In this document: piece by piece, positions 54,197 through 61,962 of the stretch | How the letters are laid out: the number at the start of each line of letters is the position of its first letter | Position numbering within the stretch: the first letter of the stretch is position 1 | Assembly: GCA_965226695.1 (NCBI GenBank) | Contig: OZ245405.1 | Location: 124,001-188,000, forward strand | Direction of reading: 5' to 3' | Origin: CATOSD01 sp965226695 | GTDB taxonomy: Bacteria > Chloroflexota > Dehalococcoidia > Lucifugimonadales > CATOSD01 | DNA length: 64,000 bases | Notes under the pieces: generated by a model | Database searches by the model: none | What the model was told of the DNA's origin: nothing | What the model saw: the letters and a program-made list of their open reading frames with translations, nothing else | Program-made: the position numbers and the translations under genes

Positions 54197-55072
54197 ATGG
54201 CCCTCAGATGGATCGTGCTTGCAGCGCTGGCGACCTTGCTGCTTGCGGCAGCGGCCTGCGGGGCTGGGGAGCCGATGACCGGAGAGGCCGCCAAAGAAAG
54301 CGACCCATGCGGAACCAGGTCATCGTCGAAGGAGGAATTCCTGACGGTGGCGCCCAATGGTATGGCGCTACACATCAAGGAAGTATGGCACAAGTATCGC
54401 TCACTGTTCCTGCGCCAACCACACCGCACTCTGGACGCCACAGGCCTGTTGAGGCACGAGGGCGTCCACCCGGCCGGGACTATGGGCATCGTCATTCACG
54501 TCAGAGAGAGGGTGGACCAGACAACGCTGCCCCTTGAAGACCGGATACCGGATTGCCTCGAGGGCATTCCCGTGCAGATTCTGGAAGCGCCACATGCTAG
54601 ACCTTCTTCACGTTCCGGAGAACAGGTCAATTGTAGAGAGCAGTGGGAGGCAGTGAGACTCCCGAAGGAGATGGAGGATCTTTTGCAGACCGACACACGA
54701 AGACTGACTAGTGAAGAAAGAGAGCGAAAGTACAGGGCGGCCGATCAGATATTTGCCCGCATAAGGGAGGTGTTTTCTGCCAACAGGGAGCTGTTCTCGC
54801 GCCAGCCCAATCTCCTCGCGGTGAAATCAGGACTTGTAGGCACAGACCTCCCAAGTGGCCAACTGGGGATTGGCTTGAAGGTCCACGTTGCCGAGATAGT
54901 ACCCCAGTGGAAGCTGCCACCGCAGGACCGCATCCCTTGCGTAATCGACGGGGTCCCCATCGAGGTTACAACCGATCCCCTCAGCGAGTACTTGGGTGGG
55001 GAGACAAGCTGGCACAGGCCGCTGATGGCGGGAGTTGGAATCCAAGCCCCGAACATACGTGGCGTAGGGTAG
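54197..55072 (+). CDS. Two-domain lipoprotein, array copy E (intact)
   Basis: A 291-residue lipoprotein with leader ALRWIVLAALATLLLAAAAC and lipobox cysteine near 20. It contains two copies of a small domain. Copy 1 runs from RQPHRTLDATGLLRHEGV to LPLEDRIPDCLEGIPVQILE; copy 2 from RQPNLLAVKSGLV to LPPQDRIPCVIDGVPIEVTT. The LP..DRIP..(E/D)GVP.(Q/E)V pattern recurs, in my experience, in the domain preceding bacterial trypsin-like peptidases (the vGvGiG...IPxxxxGvpvdV type). It may bind or inhibit the protease encoded 500 bp downstream. ATG 54197 has GGAGG; an in-frame ATG at 54152 lies in the shared cassette. Confidence 0.8.
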   Translation: MALRWIVLAALATLLLAAAACGAGEPMTGEAAKESDPCGTRSSSKEEFLTVAPNGMALHIKEVWHKYRSLFLRQPHRTLDATGLLRHEGVHPAGTMGIVIHVRERVDQTTLPLEDRIPDCLEGIPVQILEAPHARPSSRSGEQVNCREQWEAVRLPKEMEDLLQTDTRRLTSEERERKYRAADQIFARIREVFSANRELFSRQPNLLAVKSGLVGTDLPSGQLGIGLKVHVAEIVPQWKLPPQDRIPCVIDGVPIEVTTDPLSEYLGGETSWHRPLMAGVGIQAPNIRGVG

Positions 55073-55081
55073 CTCGTCTCG

Positions 55082-55173
55082 CAGTGGCCGCAGATTCGTG
55101 GGCCAGGCGGTGTTGACATGACAAGCACATGCGTACTCTCGTGATTTCACGGAGCAGACAACGGAGGCAAGGC
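55082..55173 (+). promoter_or_regulatory. Array leader cassette, copy 4
   Basis: Same block as copies 2 and 3: TTGACA at 55113-55118 and GGAGG before ATG 55174. It includes the final bases after the preceding gene's stop, so the duplicated unit begins inside the 3' end of a two-domain gene. Confidence 0.7.
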
Positions 55174-55602
55174 ATGGCCCTCAGATGGATCGGACTCGCG
55201 GCACTGGCGGCGATGGCATTAGCGGCGGCGCTGTTGGGAATGCTGGCTATGGCGTGCGCAGGCTCCGAGCCTTGGGAAGACCCATGCATAGCGGAGAGAG
55301 CCAAAGTGATGACGGACGAAATGGAAAACGAGAGACCGACCGACGAGTACATGAGGGCGGTGCAGGCCAGGAACAAAGAGCTCTTCTACAGGTTCCCACA
55401 CGTCAGAGGCTTTGGGTCTGGGGACTTCAGGGATGAGCTAGGATACCGAATAGGGGGGTATGGAATTACCGTTCGAGTCCTTGAATTAACAGACCAGAGC
55501 ACACTGCCAGTGGAAGACAGGATACCGGAATGTCTTGAGGGCGTGCCCGTCAGGATCATAAAGGTCGGTCCGAATGAACTATTGGGGGGTAACCGAAGAT
55601 GA
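55174..55602 (+). CDS. Single-domain lipoprotein, array copy F (intact)
   Basis: A 142-residue lipoprotein. Leader ALRWIGLAALAAMALAAA is followed by an extra hydrophobic stretch and the lipobox cysteine in LAMACAGSEP. One copy of the family domain runs from ELFYRFPHVRGFGSG to LPVEDRIPECLEGVPVRIIK. Its end overlaps the start of the trypsin-like protease gene by four bases (ATGA), so the domain that in related proteins precedes the peptidase is here a separate, membrane-anchored and translationally coupled protein. GGAGG precedes ATG 55174. Confidence 0.82.
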   Translation: MALRWIGLAALAAMALAAALLGMLAMACAGSEPWEDPCIAERAKVMTDEMENERPTDEYMRAVQARNKELFYRFPHVRGFGSGDFRDELGYRIGGYGITVRVLELTDQSTLPVEDRIPECLEGVPVRIIKVGPNELLGGNRR

Positions 55603-56420
55603 AAAGACCAAGAGACCACCCCAGACCACTCGTGAGCGGCCTGGGGATACGGAGTTACACCGGCACACCGGGCAGACTCAGCCATGTCGGTAGAGGCACA
55701 TTGACAGGCGTAGCAACTCGAAACTCCGACTGCAAGAAGGTGCTGGTAACCGCCCTGCACGTGATGGCAGGCAGAGACGACGAAGGCAACTTTCGCAACC
55801 CCAGCGGCAACGAAATGATGTTCCAGGGGCTTGGCAACTGGCGCGACAAAGTGGGAAGCAATCTCGCTTGGGTGCCCATATCCTTCTCGGAGCCAAACGT
55901 AGTCGATGTTGCCACGTGCGACCTAGACGACGGAGTGGGCGCCGAATTCAAACTACACGACATTCCCCAAGGCGACAGGACAATCATCGCCGGCACAAAG
56001 GCCCCAGAGGAAGATATGCCGGTCACCATGCTGGGGGCGGTGTCTGGCGAAGTTACAGGATGCATCACCTCGGTTGGACTGTCCGATGCCTTCAATGGGG
56101 CAAGATTCGAAGACATAATGCGGATAGACTGGGATCGCTCTATAGCGACCGGCGACTCGGGCGCGCCGGTCTTGTACAAGGTGAGTCAGGGAGTGTACAG
56201 GATGGTGGCCATCCTCTTCGCTCAGACTATCCTGTACCCCTCAGTGGGGTGGGCGTTTCCTGCATCAACCGTAGAGCAGAAGATGGGCATAACCTTTGCA
56301 AAGGAGGCAAACGTGCCAACGATAACAAATGAAGGATTCCTCGGCCAGCGGTGGATCATCGACGACTACTTCAAGGCGGGGGAGACGCTCCACGCCGGCG
56401 ACGTGGTCGTGGTGCTGTAG
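55599..56420 (+). CDS. Trypsin-like serine protease
   Basis: A 273-residue chymotrypsin-fold peptidase. The triad is visible as His54 in VTALHVMAG, Asp103 in PNVVDVA and Ser187 in ATGDSGAP. No signal peptide or lipobox is present on this protein, although the upstream coupled gene has one. It may stay cytosolic, use another route, or result from a split of an ancestral precursor. ATG 55599 overlaps the upstream TGA. Its last 55 bases overlap the convergent nuclease-like gene. Confidence 0.85.
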   Translation: MKRPRDHPRPLVSGLGIRSYTGTPGRLSHVGRGTLTGVATRNSDCKKVLVTALHVMAGRDDEGNFRNPSGNEMMFQGLGNWRDKVGSNLAWVPISFSEPNVVDVATCDLDDGVGAEFKLHDIPQGDRTIIAGTKAPEEDMPVTMLGAVSGEVTGCITSVGLSDAFNGARFEDIMRIDWDRSIATGDSGAPVLYKVSQGVYRMVAILFAQTILYPSVGWAFPASTVEQKMGITFAKEANVPTITNEGFLGQRWIIDDYFKAGETLHAGDVVVVL

Positions 56421-56902
56421 GACTTGGTTGATTCATAGTGCGTGAGGGGTTGTTCAACGTACTCTTCGTCTGGCAGTTGAGAACTACCATCTTCCGGGTC
56501 AGTAGCACTTCCAAAGCGATACTTCCACCGTGCCTCAAGGTACTGCTGAGAATTCAACAATCTGCGCTTGAACTCTTCAAGTGCTAGGGCAGTTATCCCG
56601 TCTTCTCGGGCGGAGGACCGCTGCATTGCGGTCGGATCGTCACGAGTCACTATCCATAGCTTTACCGTCTCTCCTTTCCTCTCCAAACCTCTTTTTGCAC
56701 GCTCTAGCTTTGACACTTGGAGTCTGAATTTTTGCATGCCGCGGTCAGTCGTGCATTCAATGAGGTGGACCAGTTCTTCAGTGCGGCACACACAGTCAAT
56801 CTCGTCGTTGTTGATTAACTCCGATGCACCTTCACCCGGGGCCAGATTCCACAATGCCCTTGCAACTATTCGAACTTCTTGCTCGAATTCTCGGCCTGTC
56901 AA
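56366..56902 (-). CDS. Truncated restriction-endonuclease-like domain (STAND-type N-terminus)
   Basis: A 178-residue protein starting at TTG 56902 with GAAGGGA upstream. It reads GREFEQEVRIVARALWNLAPGE at the N-terminus, then EIDCVCRTEELVHLIECTTDRG, an Asp...Glu-Cys-Thr site of PD-(D/E)XK-like nucleases. This start is like that of large STAND or AAA defence proteins whose NTPase part is absent here. The C-terminus is low-complexity (STKSYSTTTTSPAW) and antisense to the protease end. It is likely a fragment or a stand-alone nuclease. Confidence 0.55.
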   Translation of the reverse strand: MTGREFEQEVRIVARALWNLAPGEGASELINNDEIDCVCRTEELVHLIECTTDRGMQKFRLQVSKLERAKRGLERKGETVKLWIVTRDDPTAMQRSSAREDGITALALEEFKRRLLNSQQYLEARWKYRFGSATDPEDGSSQLPDEEYVEQPLTHYESTKSYSTTTTSPAWSVSPALK

Positions 56903-56924
56903 AGTCTTCCCTTCTCTATTTCCT

Positions 56925-58046
56925 CTATACGACCATCAGCTCTGAGGTGGGCATGAAGGTTGTTACCCACTCGGGGCCGTCCTCTCTTATCACTACCACG
57001 TCCTCTATGTGGTAGCCCTCGCGTCCGGGCCAGCGCACCCGCGTTTCCACGCTGAAGACCATGTTGGGGCGGAGCTCGGTGTGCTCGTCCGCCGACAGCA
57101 TGGGGGCCTCGTGGATGTACAGTCCCACGCCGTGGCCGGCGAAGGCCAGGCCCTTGAAGGGGATGTTCACGCGCTCGTATCCCCTGGCGGCGACGTCGAA
57201 GACGTGGGCCGCCGTCGCGCCGGGCCGCATCGACTCGATCGTCTCCTGGTGCACCTCAGCCAGCCGGCCGTAGATCGACCGCTGCTCGGGCGTCGCCCTG
57301 CCCAGCACCGCCGTGCGGCCGATGTCGGAGTAGTAGCCCGAAAAGTAGCCGCCGCAGTCCGTCTTGAGCAGGTCGCCCTCGCGGGCCACGTAGTCGGTAG
57401 GGTCGGGGTGGGCGTGGCCGGTGTTGGGGCCGACGGTGAGGTAGAGGAATGCGGGCAGGTCGGCGCCTGCCTGCATGATGTTCGCGCCGAGCCGGTTGAC
57501 CAAGTTGCGCTCGGTGTCGCCGGGCTGGGCGGTGGAGTAGGTGGACATGAGGGCGCGCTCGGTGGCGACGGCGGCGCGCGTGAGCAGCTCGACCTCGGCG
57601 GGCGTCTTGACCATGCGCGCGCGCGCGAAGAGCTGCTCGCACGGGGCGAGCTGGGCCTCGGGCATGGCGCGGAGCAGCTCGCGGTGGAAGTCGGCGGACA
57701 GGTAGCTGGGCTCGATGCCGATGCGTCCGGCGCCCAGCCCTCGCTCGCGCAACACGTCGGCCAGCACGTCAATGGGCGATTCGCGGTGCTGGACGTAGCC
57801 GCGCACGTCCCCTATCCAGGACTTCTCGCGCACGTAGCCCTCTTCGTTGGTGGCCACGATGAACGTTGGGTCCCCGTCCCTGGGCCACACCACCAGGGCC
57901 AGCCTGTCGCGTATGGTGCGCTGTGTCCACAGCAGGACGCCGGAGGTGTACGGCACGTTTTCCGGCGACATGGCGACGATGGCGTCGAAGTCGCTTGCTG
58001 CGACCTCGCGGCTGAGCTCGTCGAGGTTGCCCAGGATTTCTGTCAT
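56925..58046 (-). CDS. M24 metallopeptidase (Xaa-Pro aminopeptidase/creatinase family)
   Basis: A 373-residue pita-bread peptidase. It has an N-terminal creatinase_N domain, and the metal ligands Asp in LLKTDCGG and SDIGRT, His in GHGVGLYIHEAP, Glu in VFSVETRV and Glu in YHIEDVVVI. It removes N-terminal residues ahead of proline or acts as a dipeptidase in the cytosol. ATG 58046 has GGAG just upstream. It is first in a cluster of peptide and amide genes on the same strand. Confidence 0.92.
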   Translation of the reverse strand: MTEILGNLDELSREVAASDFDAIVAMSPENVPYTSGVLLWTQRTIRDRLALVVWPRDGDPTFIVATNEEGYVREKSWIGDVRGYVQHRESPIDVLADVLRERGLGAGRIGIEPSYLSADFHRELLRAMPEAQLAPCEQLFARARMVKTPAEVELLTRAAVATERALMSTYSTAQPGDTERNLVNRLGANIMQAGADLPAFLYLTVGPNTGHAHPDPTDYVAREGDLLKTDCGGYFSGYYSDIGRTAVLGRATPEQRSIYGRLAEVHQETIESMRPGATAAHVFDVAARGYERVNIPFKGLAFAGHGVGLYIHEAPMLSADEHTELRPNMVFSVETRVRWPGREGYHIEDVVVIREDGPEWVTTFMPTSELMVV

Positions 58047-58072
58047 GGTGTGTTCTCCCTTACATGTTAGTC

Positions 58073-58105
58073 CCCTCTCCCTTGATGGGAGAGGGTTAGG
58101 GGGAG
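58073..58105. repeat. CCCTCTCCC-family palindromic repeat
   Basis: CCCTCTCCC (58073-58081) and GGGAGAGGG (58087-58095) enclose TTGAT; the tail is TTAGGGGGAGGG. Confidence 0.8.
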
Positions 58106-58162
58106 GGTGAAAGGCCAAGACCGACGACGATGTCCGCGTCTGGAGATGCGGATGCTTTCCCC

Positions 58163-58195
58163 CTCACCTCAATCCTCTCCCGCCAGGGGAGAGGA
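58163..58195. repeat. CCCTCTCCC-family palindromic repeat, reverse orientation
   Basis: TCCTCTCCC (58173-58181) and GGGAGAGGA (58187-58195) with a tail of CTCACCTCAA on the left, so it faces the copy at 58073. The pair brackets the gap between the M24 peptidase and DUF4392 genes. Confidence 0.75.
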
Positions 58196-58208
58196 GACAA
58201 TCGTAGTC

Positions 58209-59261
58209 CTAGAAGCGGCGGGAGTTGACGCGGAACGACTGGGCGACGGTGGCCTTGAGGATGTTCACCACGTCGAGGGACACGCTTTCGGGCGTGCCGT
58301 CGCAGGTGGGGGTTGTCATCACCGTGGCGCCGTCGGCGCAGCCCATGTTGGCGAGGTGGTGGAGCACCCTGCGCTCGGCCGCGGCGTCGTGCATCATGTC
58401 CTGGTTGTCGTTGACCATCGCCAGGGCGGCCTCCAGGCCGGAGATGCCCCAGTTGGACGTGGCGGCGACGATGAGCGCGTCCGATTCGACCACGCTTACT
58501 ATGCCGTCCTCGCAGGGGCAGCGGCAGGTCTCGCCCCAGTTCACGATGCCGCGCGTCTCCTCGAAGATCGAGCCGAAGCCTATCTCGTTGCCGCCGTCGC
58601 CCACCGACACGGTGAGGATGCCCCGCTCGCGGGCCACGTCCACGATGTGGTCCACCTTGCACCTGTCCTGCGGCTCGCGCTCGGTGCCGCCCGCGCTGTG
58701 GTAGCGGCCCTTGCGGTTTCGGCCCAGGCGCTCTGAGGTCACCACCAGCGAGAAGTCGTACCTGTCCATCAGTTCCTCGGCCGCCCTGCGGCTCCCCTCG
58801 TGGTCGGTGATGGGAAAGCTCAACACGACGGCGGTGTGGTCGCGCTCGATGGCCTGCTCGTAGGGCATGGGCAGCAGCCCGACGGCGCGGCACGCCTCCT
58901 CCATGAGGTTGACGAGCGGCGGTTCGTTGGCGAAGAAGGGTTTCGCGCCCAGTCCGAGGTCGAGCGACAGGGCGAGCGTCGCGCCGCCCGGGGGTCCGTC
59001 CATCTCGCCGACCGGGAAGTGCAGCGGGTGGTAGCTGCCGGTGAGGATGAGCACGTTGTCGTCGCGCTTCACGCGCTCGGAAATCAGCTCGGCGGCCAGC
59101 AGGCACAGAGGGCGGCCGAACTTCGCGCGCGCCGCGTCGTACATGTCCACGGCCTTCATCGGCTGGAACATGTTGCCGCGCGACTTGCCGACCGGCGTCG
59201 TCACCAGGCGGTCAATCACCTCTCCGTACTGCTCGAGGTCGGCTTGCGGGATTGTTGGCAT
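58209..59261 (-). CDS. DUF4392 (D-glutamate cyclase C-terminal-like) protein
   Basis: A 350-residue protein with the DUF4392 signature VSVGDGGNEIGFGS and a preceding RKGRYHSAGG motif, as in the D-glutamate cyclase (DGLUCY) domain. Such enzymes interconvert D-glutamate and 5-oxo-D-proline. The neighbouring amidase, D-hydroxyacid-type and gamma-glutamyl genes in the window fit a theme of amino-acid turnover, though the activity here is untested. The ATG 59261 start is reasonable. Confidence 0.8.
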   Translation of the reverse strand: MPTIPQADLEQYGEVIDRLVTTPVGKSRGNMFQPMKAVDMYDAARAKFGRPLCLLAAELISERVKRDDNVLILTGSYHPLHFPVGEMDGPPGGATLALSLDLGLGAKPFFANEPPLVNLMEEACRAVGLLPMPYEQAIERDHTAVVLSFPITDHEGSRRAAEELMDRYDFSLVVTSERLGRNRKGRYHSAGGTEREPQDRCKVDHIVDVARERGILTVSVGDGGNEIGFGSIFEETRGIVNWGETCRCPCEDGIVSVVESDALIVAATSNWGISGLEAALAMVNDNQDMMHDAAAERRVLHHLANMGCADGATVMTTPTCDGTPESVSLDVVNILKATVAQSFRVNSRRF

Positions 59262-59273
59262 GGAAAGCTCCTT

Positions 59274-59327
59274 AGTGGTCAGTGGTCAGTTATCAGTTGT
59301 CAGAAGACGCTAGCCACTGATCACTGA
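59274..59327. repeat. AGTGGTCAGT-type repeat overlapping the amidase end
   Basis: Near-tandem AGTGGTCAGTGGTCAGTTATCAGTTGTCAG (in two halves: AGTGGTCAGTGGTCAG and TTATCAGTTGTCAG) is followed by the partly inverted CCACTGATCACTGA. The amidase stop and its last dozen codons fall in this repeat. Confidence 0.7.
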
Positions 59328-60744
59328 CGAGCGCCGGGCGCTTTTGGCTCCAGTCGTTGGCCTGCTCGTAGGCGTGGGCGGCTTGGAAGACGGTCTCGTC
59401 CTGGTGCATCCGGCCGCTGAATTGCAGGCCCAATGGCAGGCCATCGCTGGAGAAGCCGCAGGGCACCGAGATGGCGGGAAGGCCAGACATGTTGAAGGTG
59501 GTGCTGTTGTTGCGCACGGCGAACACGCCGCGCACGACCTCGTCGACCGTGGTTATCCTGGTTTGCGTGGCCTCTATCGGCGGAGCCGGACCCGACGTCG
59601 TGGGCGATACCAGAACGTCCACACTCTCCATCAGCTTGAACATCTCGCGGCGCAGCAGCGCGCGCGCCCGCTGGGCCTTGCTTACCATCGACGCCGGCAC
59701 CAGGTTGGCCAGCAGCAGCCGAACGCGCGTGGCGTAGTCGTAGTCGCCGGGGCTGTCGAACAGCCGCTGCTCGTGCAGCCTGGGGTTGTCGACGTCGCAG
59801 AGGGACATGTAGATCGCGCCGGCGTACTCGACGATGGGGGCCGACACCTCGTCAACGATGGCGCCCATTCCCGCAAGCTGCTCCGCGGCCGCCTCCACGG
59901 CCTGCCGCGTCTCCGGGTGCACGCCCTCGGCGCGAGTCAGCTCGCGCAGCACGCCAACGCGAAGGCCCTCGACGCCCTGCCCAAGCCTGGACGTGTAGTC
60001 CGGCACCGGCCGGCGCGAGGTGAGCCTGTCGTTCTCGTCCCGCCCGGCTATGGCACCGAGCATCCAGGCGCAGTCCCGCACCGTGTGGGTCATCGGGCCG
60101 GCGGTGTCCAGCGACCACGAGAGCGGCACAATGCCGTGGCGCGACACCGTGCCGCTGCTGGGCTTAACGCCCACCACGCCGCAGAACGACGCGGGGTTGC
60201 GGATGGAGCCGGCGGTGTCTTCGCCGATGGACGCGGTGCACAGCCCGGCGGCGACAGCGATGCCGGAGCCGCTGCTGGAGCCGCCGGGGCTGCGCTCGAG
60301 GTCCCACGGGTTGCGCGGCAGGCCGTAGGTGTGGGCCAGCGTGCCGCCCATGGCAAACTCGTTGAGGTTCAGCTTGCCGAGAAGCACGGCGCCCGCGGCG
60401 CTCAGCTTCTTCACGATGGTTGCGTCTTCGTCCGGGACGAAGTCCGCGAGGATACTCGAGCCGGCCGTGGTCCGCACACCCCTGGTGTACACCTGGTCCT
60501 TCAGCGCGATGGGGATTCCGTGCATCGGGCCGCGGTATTCGCCGCGGGCGATGGCGTCGTCGGCCTCTTCTGCCGAGCGCAGCGCCTGCTCGCCCATCAC
60601 GGTTATGTACGCGCCGAGCCGCTGATTATGCCGCTCGATGCGCTCCAGGAAGGTGCGCGTCAACTCCAGCGACGACACCTGCCTCTCACGGATTAGTGGG
60701 GTGAGCCGCTCTATGCTGGCAAACGCCAGGTCTTCACCGTTCAT
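59293..60744 (-). CDS. Amidase-signature hydrolase (GatA/AtzF-like)
   Basis: A 483-residue amidase with the Ser-cisSer-Lys triad: Lys82 in ALKDQ, the cis-serine in SPGGSSSGS (156-157) and the nucleophile Ser180 in GEDTAGSIRNP. It hydrolyses a small amide. The partner gene just upstream points to an AtzE/AtzF-type amidase rather than tRNA-Gln amidotransferase, and no gatB is present. The last ~12 residues come from an intergenic repeat. Confidence 0.9.
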   Translation of the reverse strand: MNGEDLAFASIERLTPLIRERQVSSLELTRTFLERIERHNQRLGAYITVMGEQALRSAEEADDAIARGEYRGPMHGIPIALKDQVYTRGVRTTAGSSILADFVPDEDATIVKKLSAAGAVLLGKLNLNEFAMGGTLAHTYGLPRNPWDLERSPGGSSSGSGIAVAAGLCTASIGEDTAGSIRNPASFCGVVGVKPSSGTVSRHGIVPLSWSLDTAGPMTHTVRDCAWMLGAIAGRDENDRLTSRRPVPDYTSRLGQGVEGLRVGVLRELTRAEGVHPETRQAVEAAAEQLAGMGAIVDEVSAPIVEYAGAIYMSLCDVDNPRLHEQRLFDSPGDYDYATRVRLLLANLVPASMVSKAQRARALLRREMFKLMESVDVLVSPTTSGPAPPIEATQTRITTVDEVVRGVFAVRNNSTTFNMSGLPAISVPCGFSSDGLPLGLQFSGRMHQDETVFQAAHAYEQANDWSQKRPALVSDQWLASSDN

Positions 60745-60745
60745 G

Positions 60746-60934
60746 CTAAACGTCCTCGGGCCGTGAGACCCACGTCACGGGGTCCACGCCCTGCCACTCG
60801 AGATTGTCGATCTTGTCCATCGTCCAGAGCAACCCATTGAACCGGGCGGCCACCTCGTCCAGCTCTTCTGGACCGACGGGCACGCCCAGGATGTCGGCGA
60901 TGGTTTGGATGTCTTGTGCGGACAGTTCTTTCAT
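60746..60934 (-). CDS. AtzG-like small amidase partner (DUF4089/GatC-like)
   Basis: A 62-residue protein, MKELSAQDIQTIADILGVPV at the start and NLEWQGVDPVTWV near the end. The size, helix-rich start and 'D-P-(V)' end fit AtzG/DUF4089, the GatC-like stabiliser of AtzE-type amidases. The stop is one base before the amidase ATG, so translation is coupled. Confidence 0.8.
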   Translation of the reverse strand: MKELSAQDIQTIADILGVPVGPEELDEVAARFNGLLWTMDKIDNLEWQGVDPVTWVSRPEDV

Positions 60935-60962
60935 CTCGCGTTCCTGTCTAAGATTGTGGGGC

Positions 60963-60977
60963 CGGGTTTGAAACCCG
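60963..60977. repeat. GTTTGAAAC-family hairpin repeat
   Basis: CGGGTTT-G-AAACCCG with CCCCTACTG following. It lies between the permease and AtzG-like genes. Confidence 0.75.
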
Positions 60978-61014
60978 CCCCTACTGAGGGCCATTTCGCC
61001 GTCCTTGCCACCCC

Positions 61015-61956
61015 CTACACCGGCCTGCCGCCCAGGCCGCGCAGGCGTGGGTCCAGGGTGTCGCGCAGGGCGTCGCCCAGCAGGTTTATGCCCAGCACCG
61101 TGAGGCTGAGCGCGAGGCCGGGGAAGAAGAGCATCCAGGGCGCTGAGCGGACGTACTGCTTCGCCTCGCCTCCCAGCATCCCGCCCCAGGAGGGTATGTT
61201 GAAGGGTATCCCCACGCCCAGGAAGCTGAGCGTCGCCTCGGAGACGATCGCCAGGCCCAGCAGCACCGACGCCATTACGATTATGGGCGCGAAGCTGTTG
61301 GGCAGGATGTGCAGCATGGTAATGCGCAGGTCGCCCGCCCCTATGGCGCGCGCGGCCTCGACGAACATGCTCTCCCTGAGACCGAGCACGGTCGAGCGCA
61401 CGACGCGAGCGACGACGGGAATGCTGACTATGGAGAGTGAGACGATCACGTTCGCGACCGAGGGGCCGAGCACAGCCATAAAGGATAGAGCCAGGAACAG
61501 CGCCGGAATCGCCAGGATGATGTCCATCATGCGCTGCAGGGTGTTGTCCACCCAGCCGCCCAGGTAGCCGCCGACCAGCCCAATGACGGTGCCGATCGCC
61601 ACGCTGATTATCACCACCGAGAAGCCGACCAGCATGGACACCCGCGTGCCGATTATCAGGCGGCTGTATATGTCCCTCGCCAGGTTGTCGGTACCGAACC
61701 AGTAATCGAGTTGCGGCGCTACCTGCCGAGCGCCCGAAAAGCTCTCGTAGGGGTCGTGCATGGTGAGCAGCGGCGCGAACACCGCGACGAACGTCATCAG
61801 GACGATCAGCAGCGCCCCGGCCAGGCCCAGCGGCTTGCGCGAGGCGAACCGCAGGCTCACGTAGGCAAAGTTCGCCAGTCCGGAGCGGGCGGTCGCCGCA
61901 CCAGTCCGCGGGTCGCGGTTGGTTTCGCCTGCCGCGTTTTGAGTCTCGTTGGCCAT
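61015..61956 (-). CDS. Peptide ABC transporter permease, DppC/OppC type
   Basis: A 313-residue permease with an N-terminal OppC_N-like region, about six spans and the coupling motif EAARAIGAGDLRIT (EAA loop). It forms the channel with the DppB-type permease encoded 6 bp upstream, importing di- or oligopeptides. No ATPase gene appears in this window; it may lie beyond the cluster. The hydrophilic N-terminal 25 residues are variable. Confidence 0.93.
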   Translation of the reverse strand: MANETQNAAGETNRDPRTGAATARSGLANFAYVSLRFASRKPLGLAGALLIVLMTFVAVFAPLLTMHDPYESFSGARQVAPQLDYWFGTDNLARDIYSRLIIGTRVSMLVGFSVVIISVAIGTVIGLVGGYLGGWVDNTLQRMMDIILAIPALFLALSFMAVLGPSVANVIVSLSIVSIPVVARVVRSTVLGLRESMFVEAARAIGAGDLRITMLHILPNSFAPIIVMASVLLGLAIVSEATLSFLGVGIPFNIPSWGGMLGGEAKQYVRSAPWMLFFPGLALSLTVLGINLLGDALRDTLDPRLRGLGGRPV

Positions 61957-61962
61957 TGGCGT

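Noticed and set aside
52771..54197. Calling the TTGACA of the leader cassettes a complete promoter
   Set aside because: The -35 is perfect, but no acceptable -10 sits 16-18 bases downstream, so I report only a conserved cassette.
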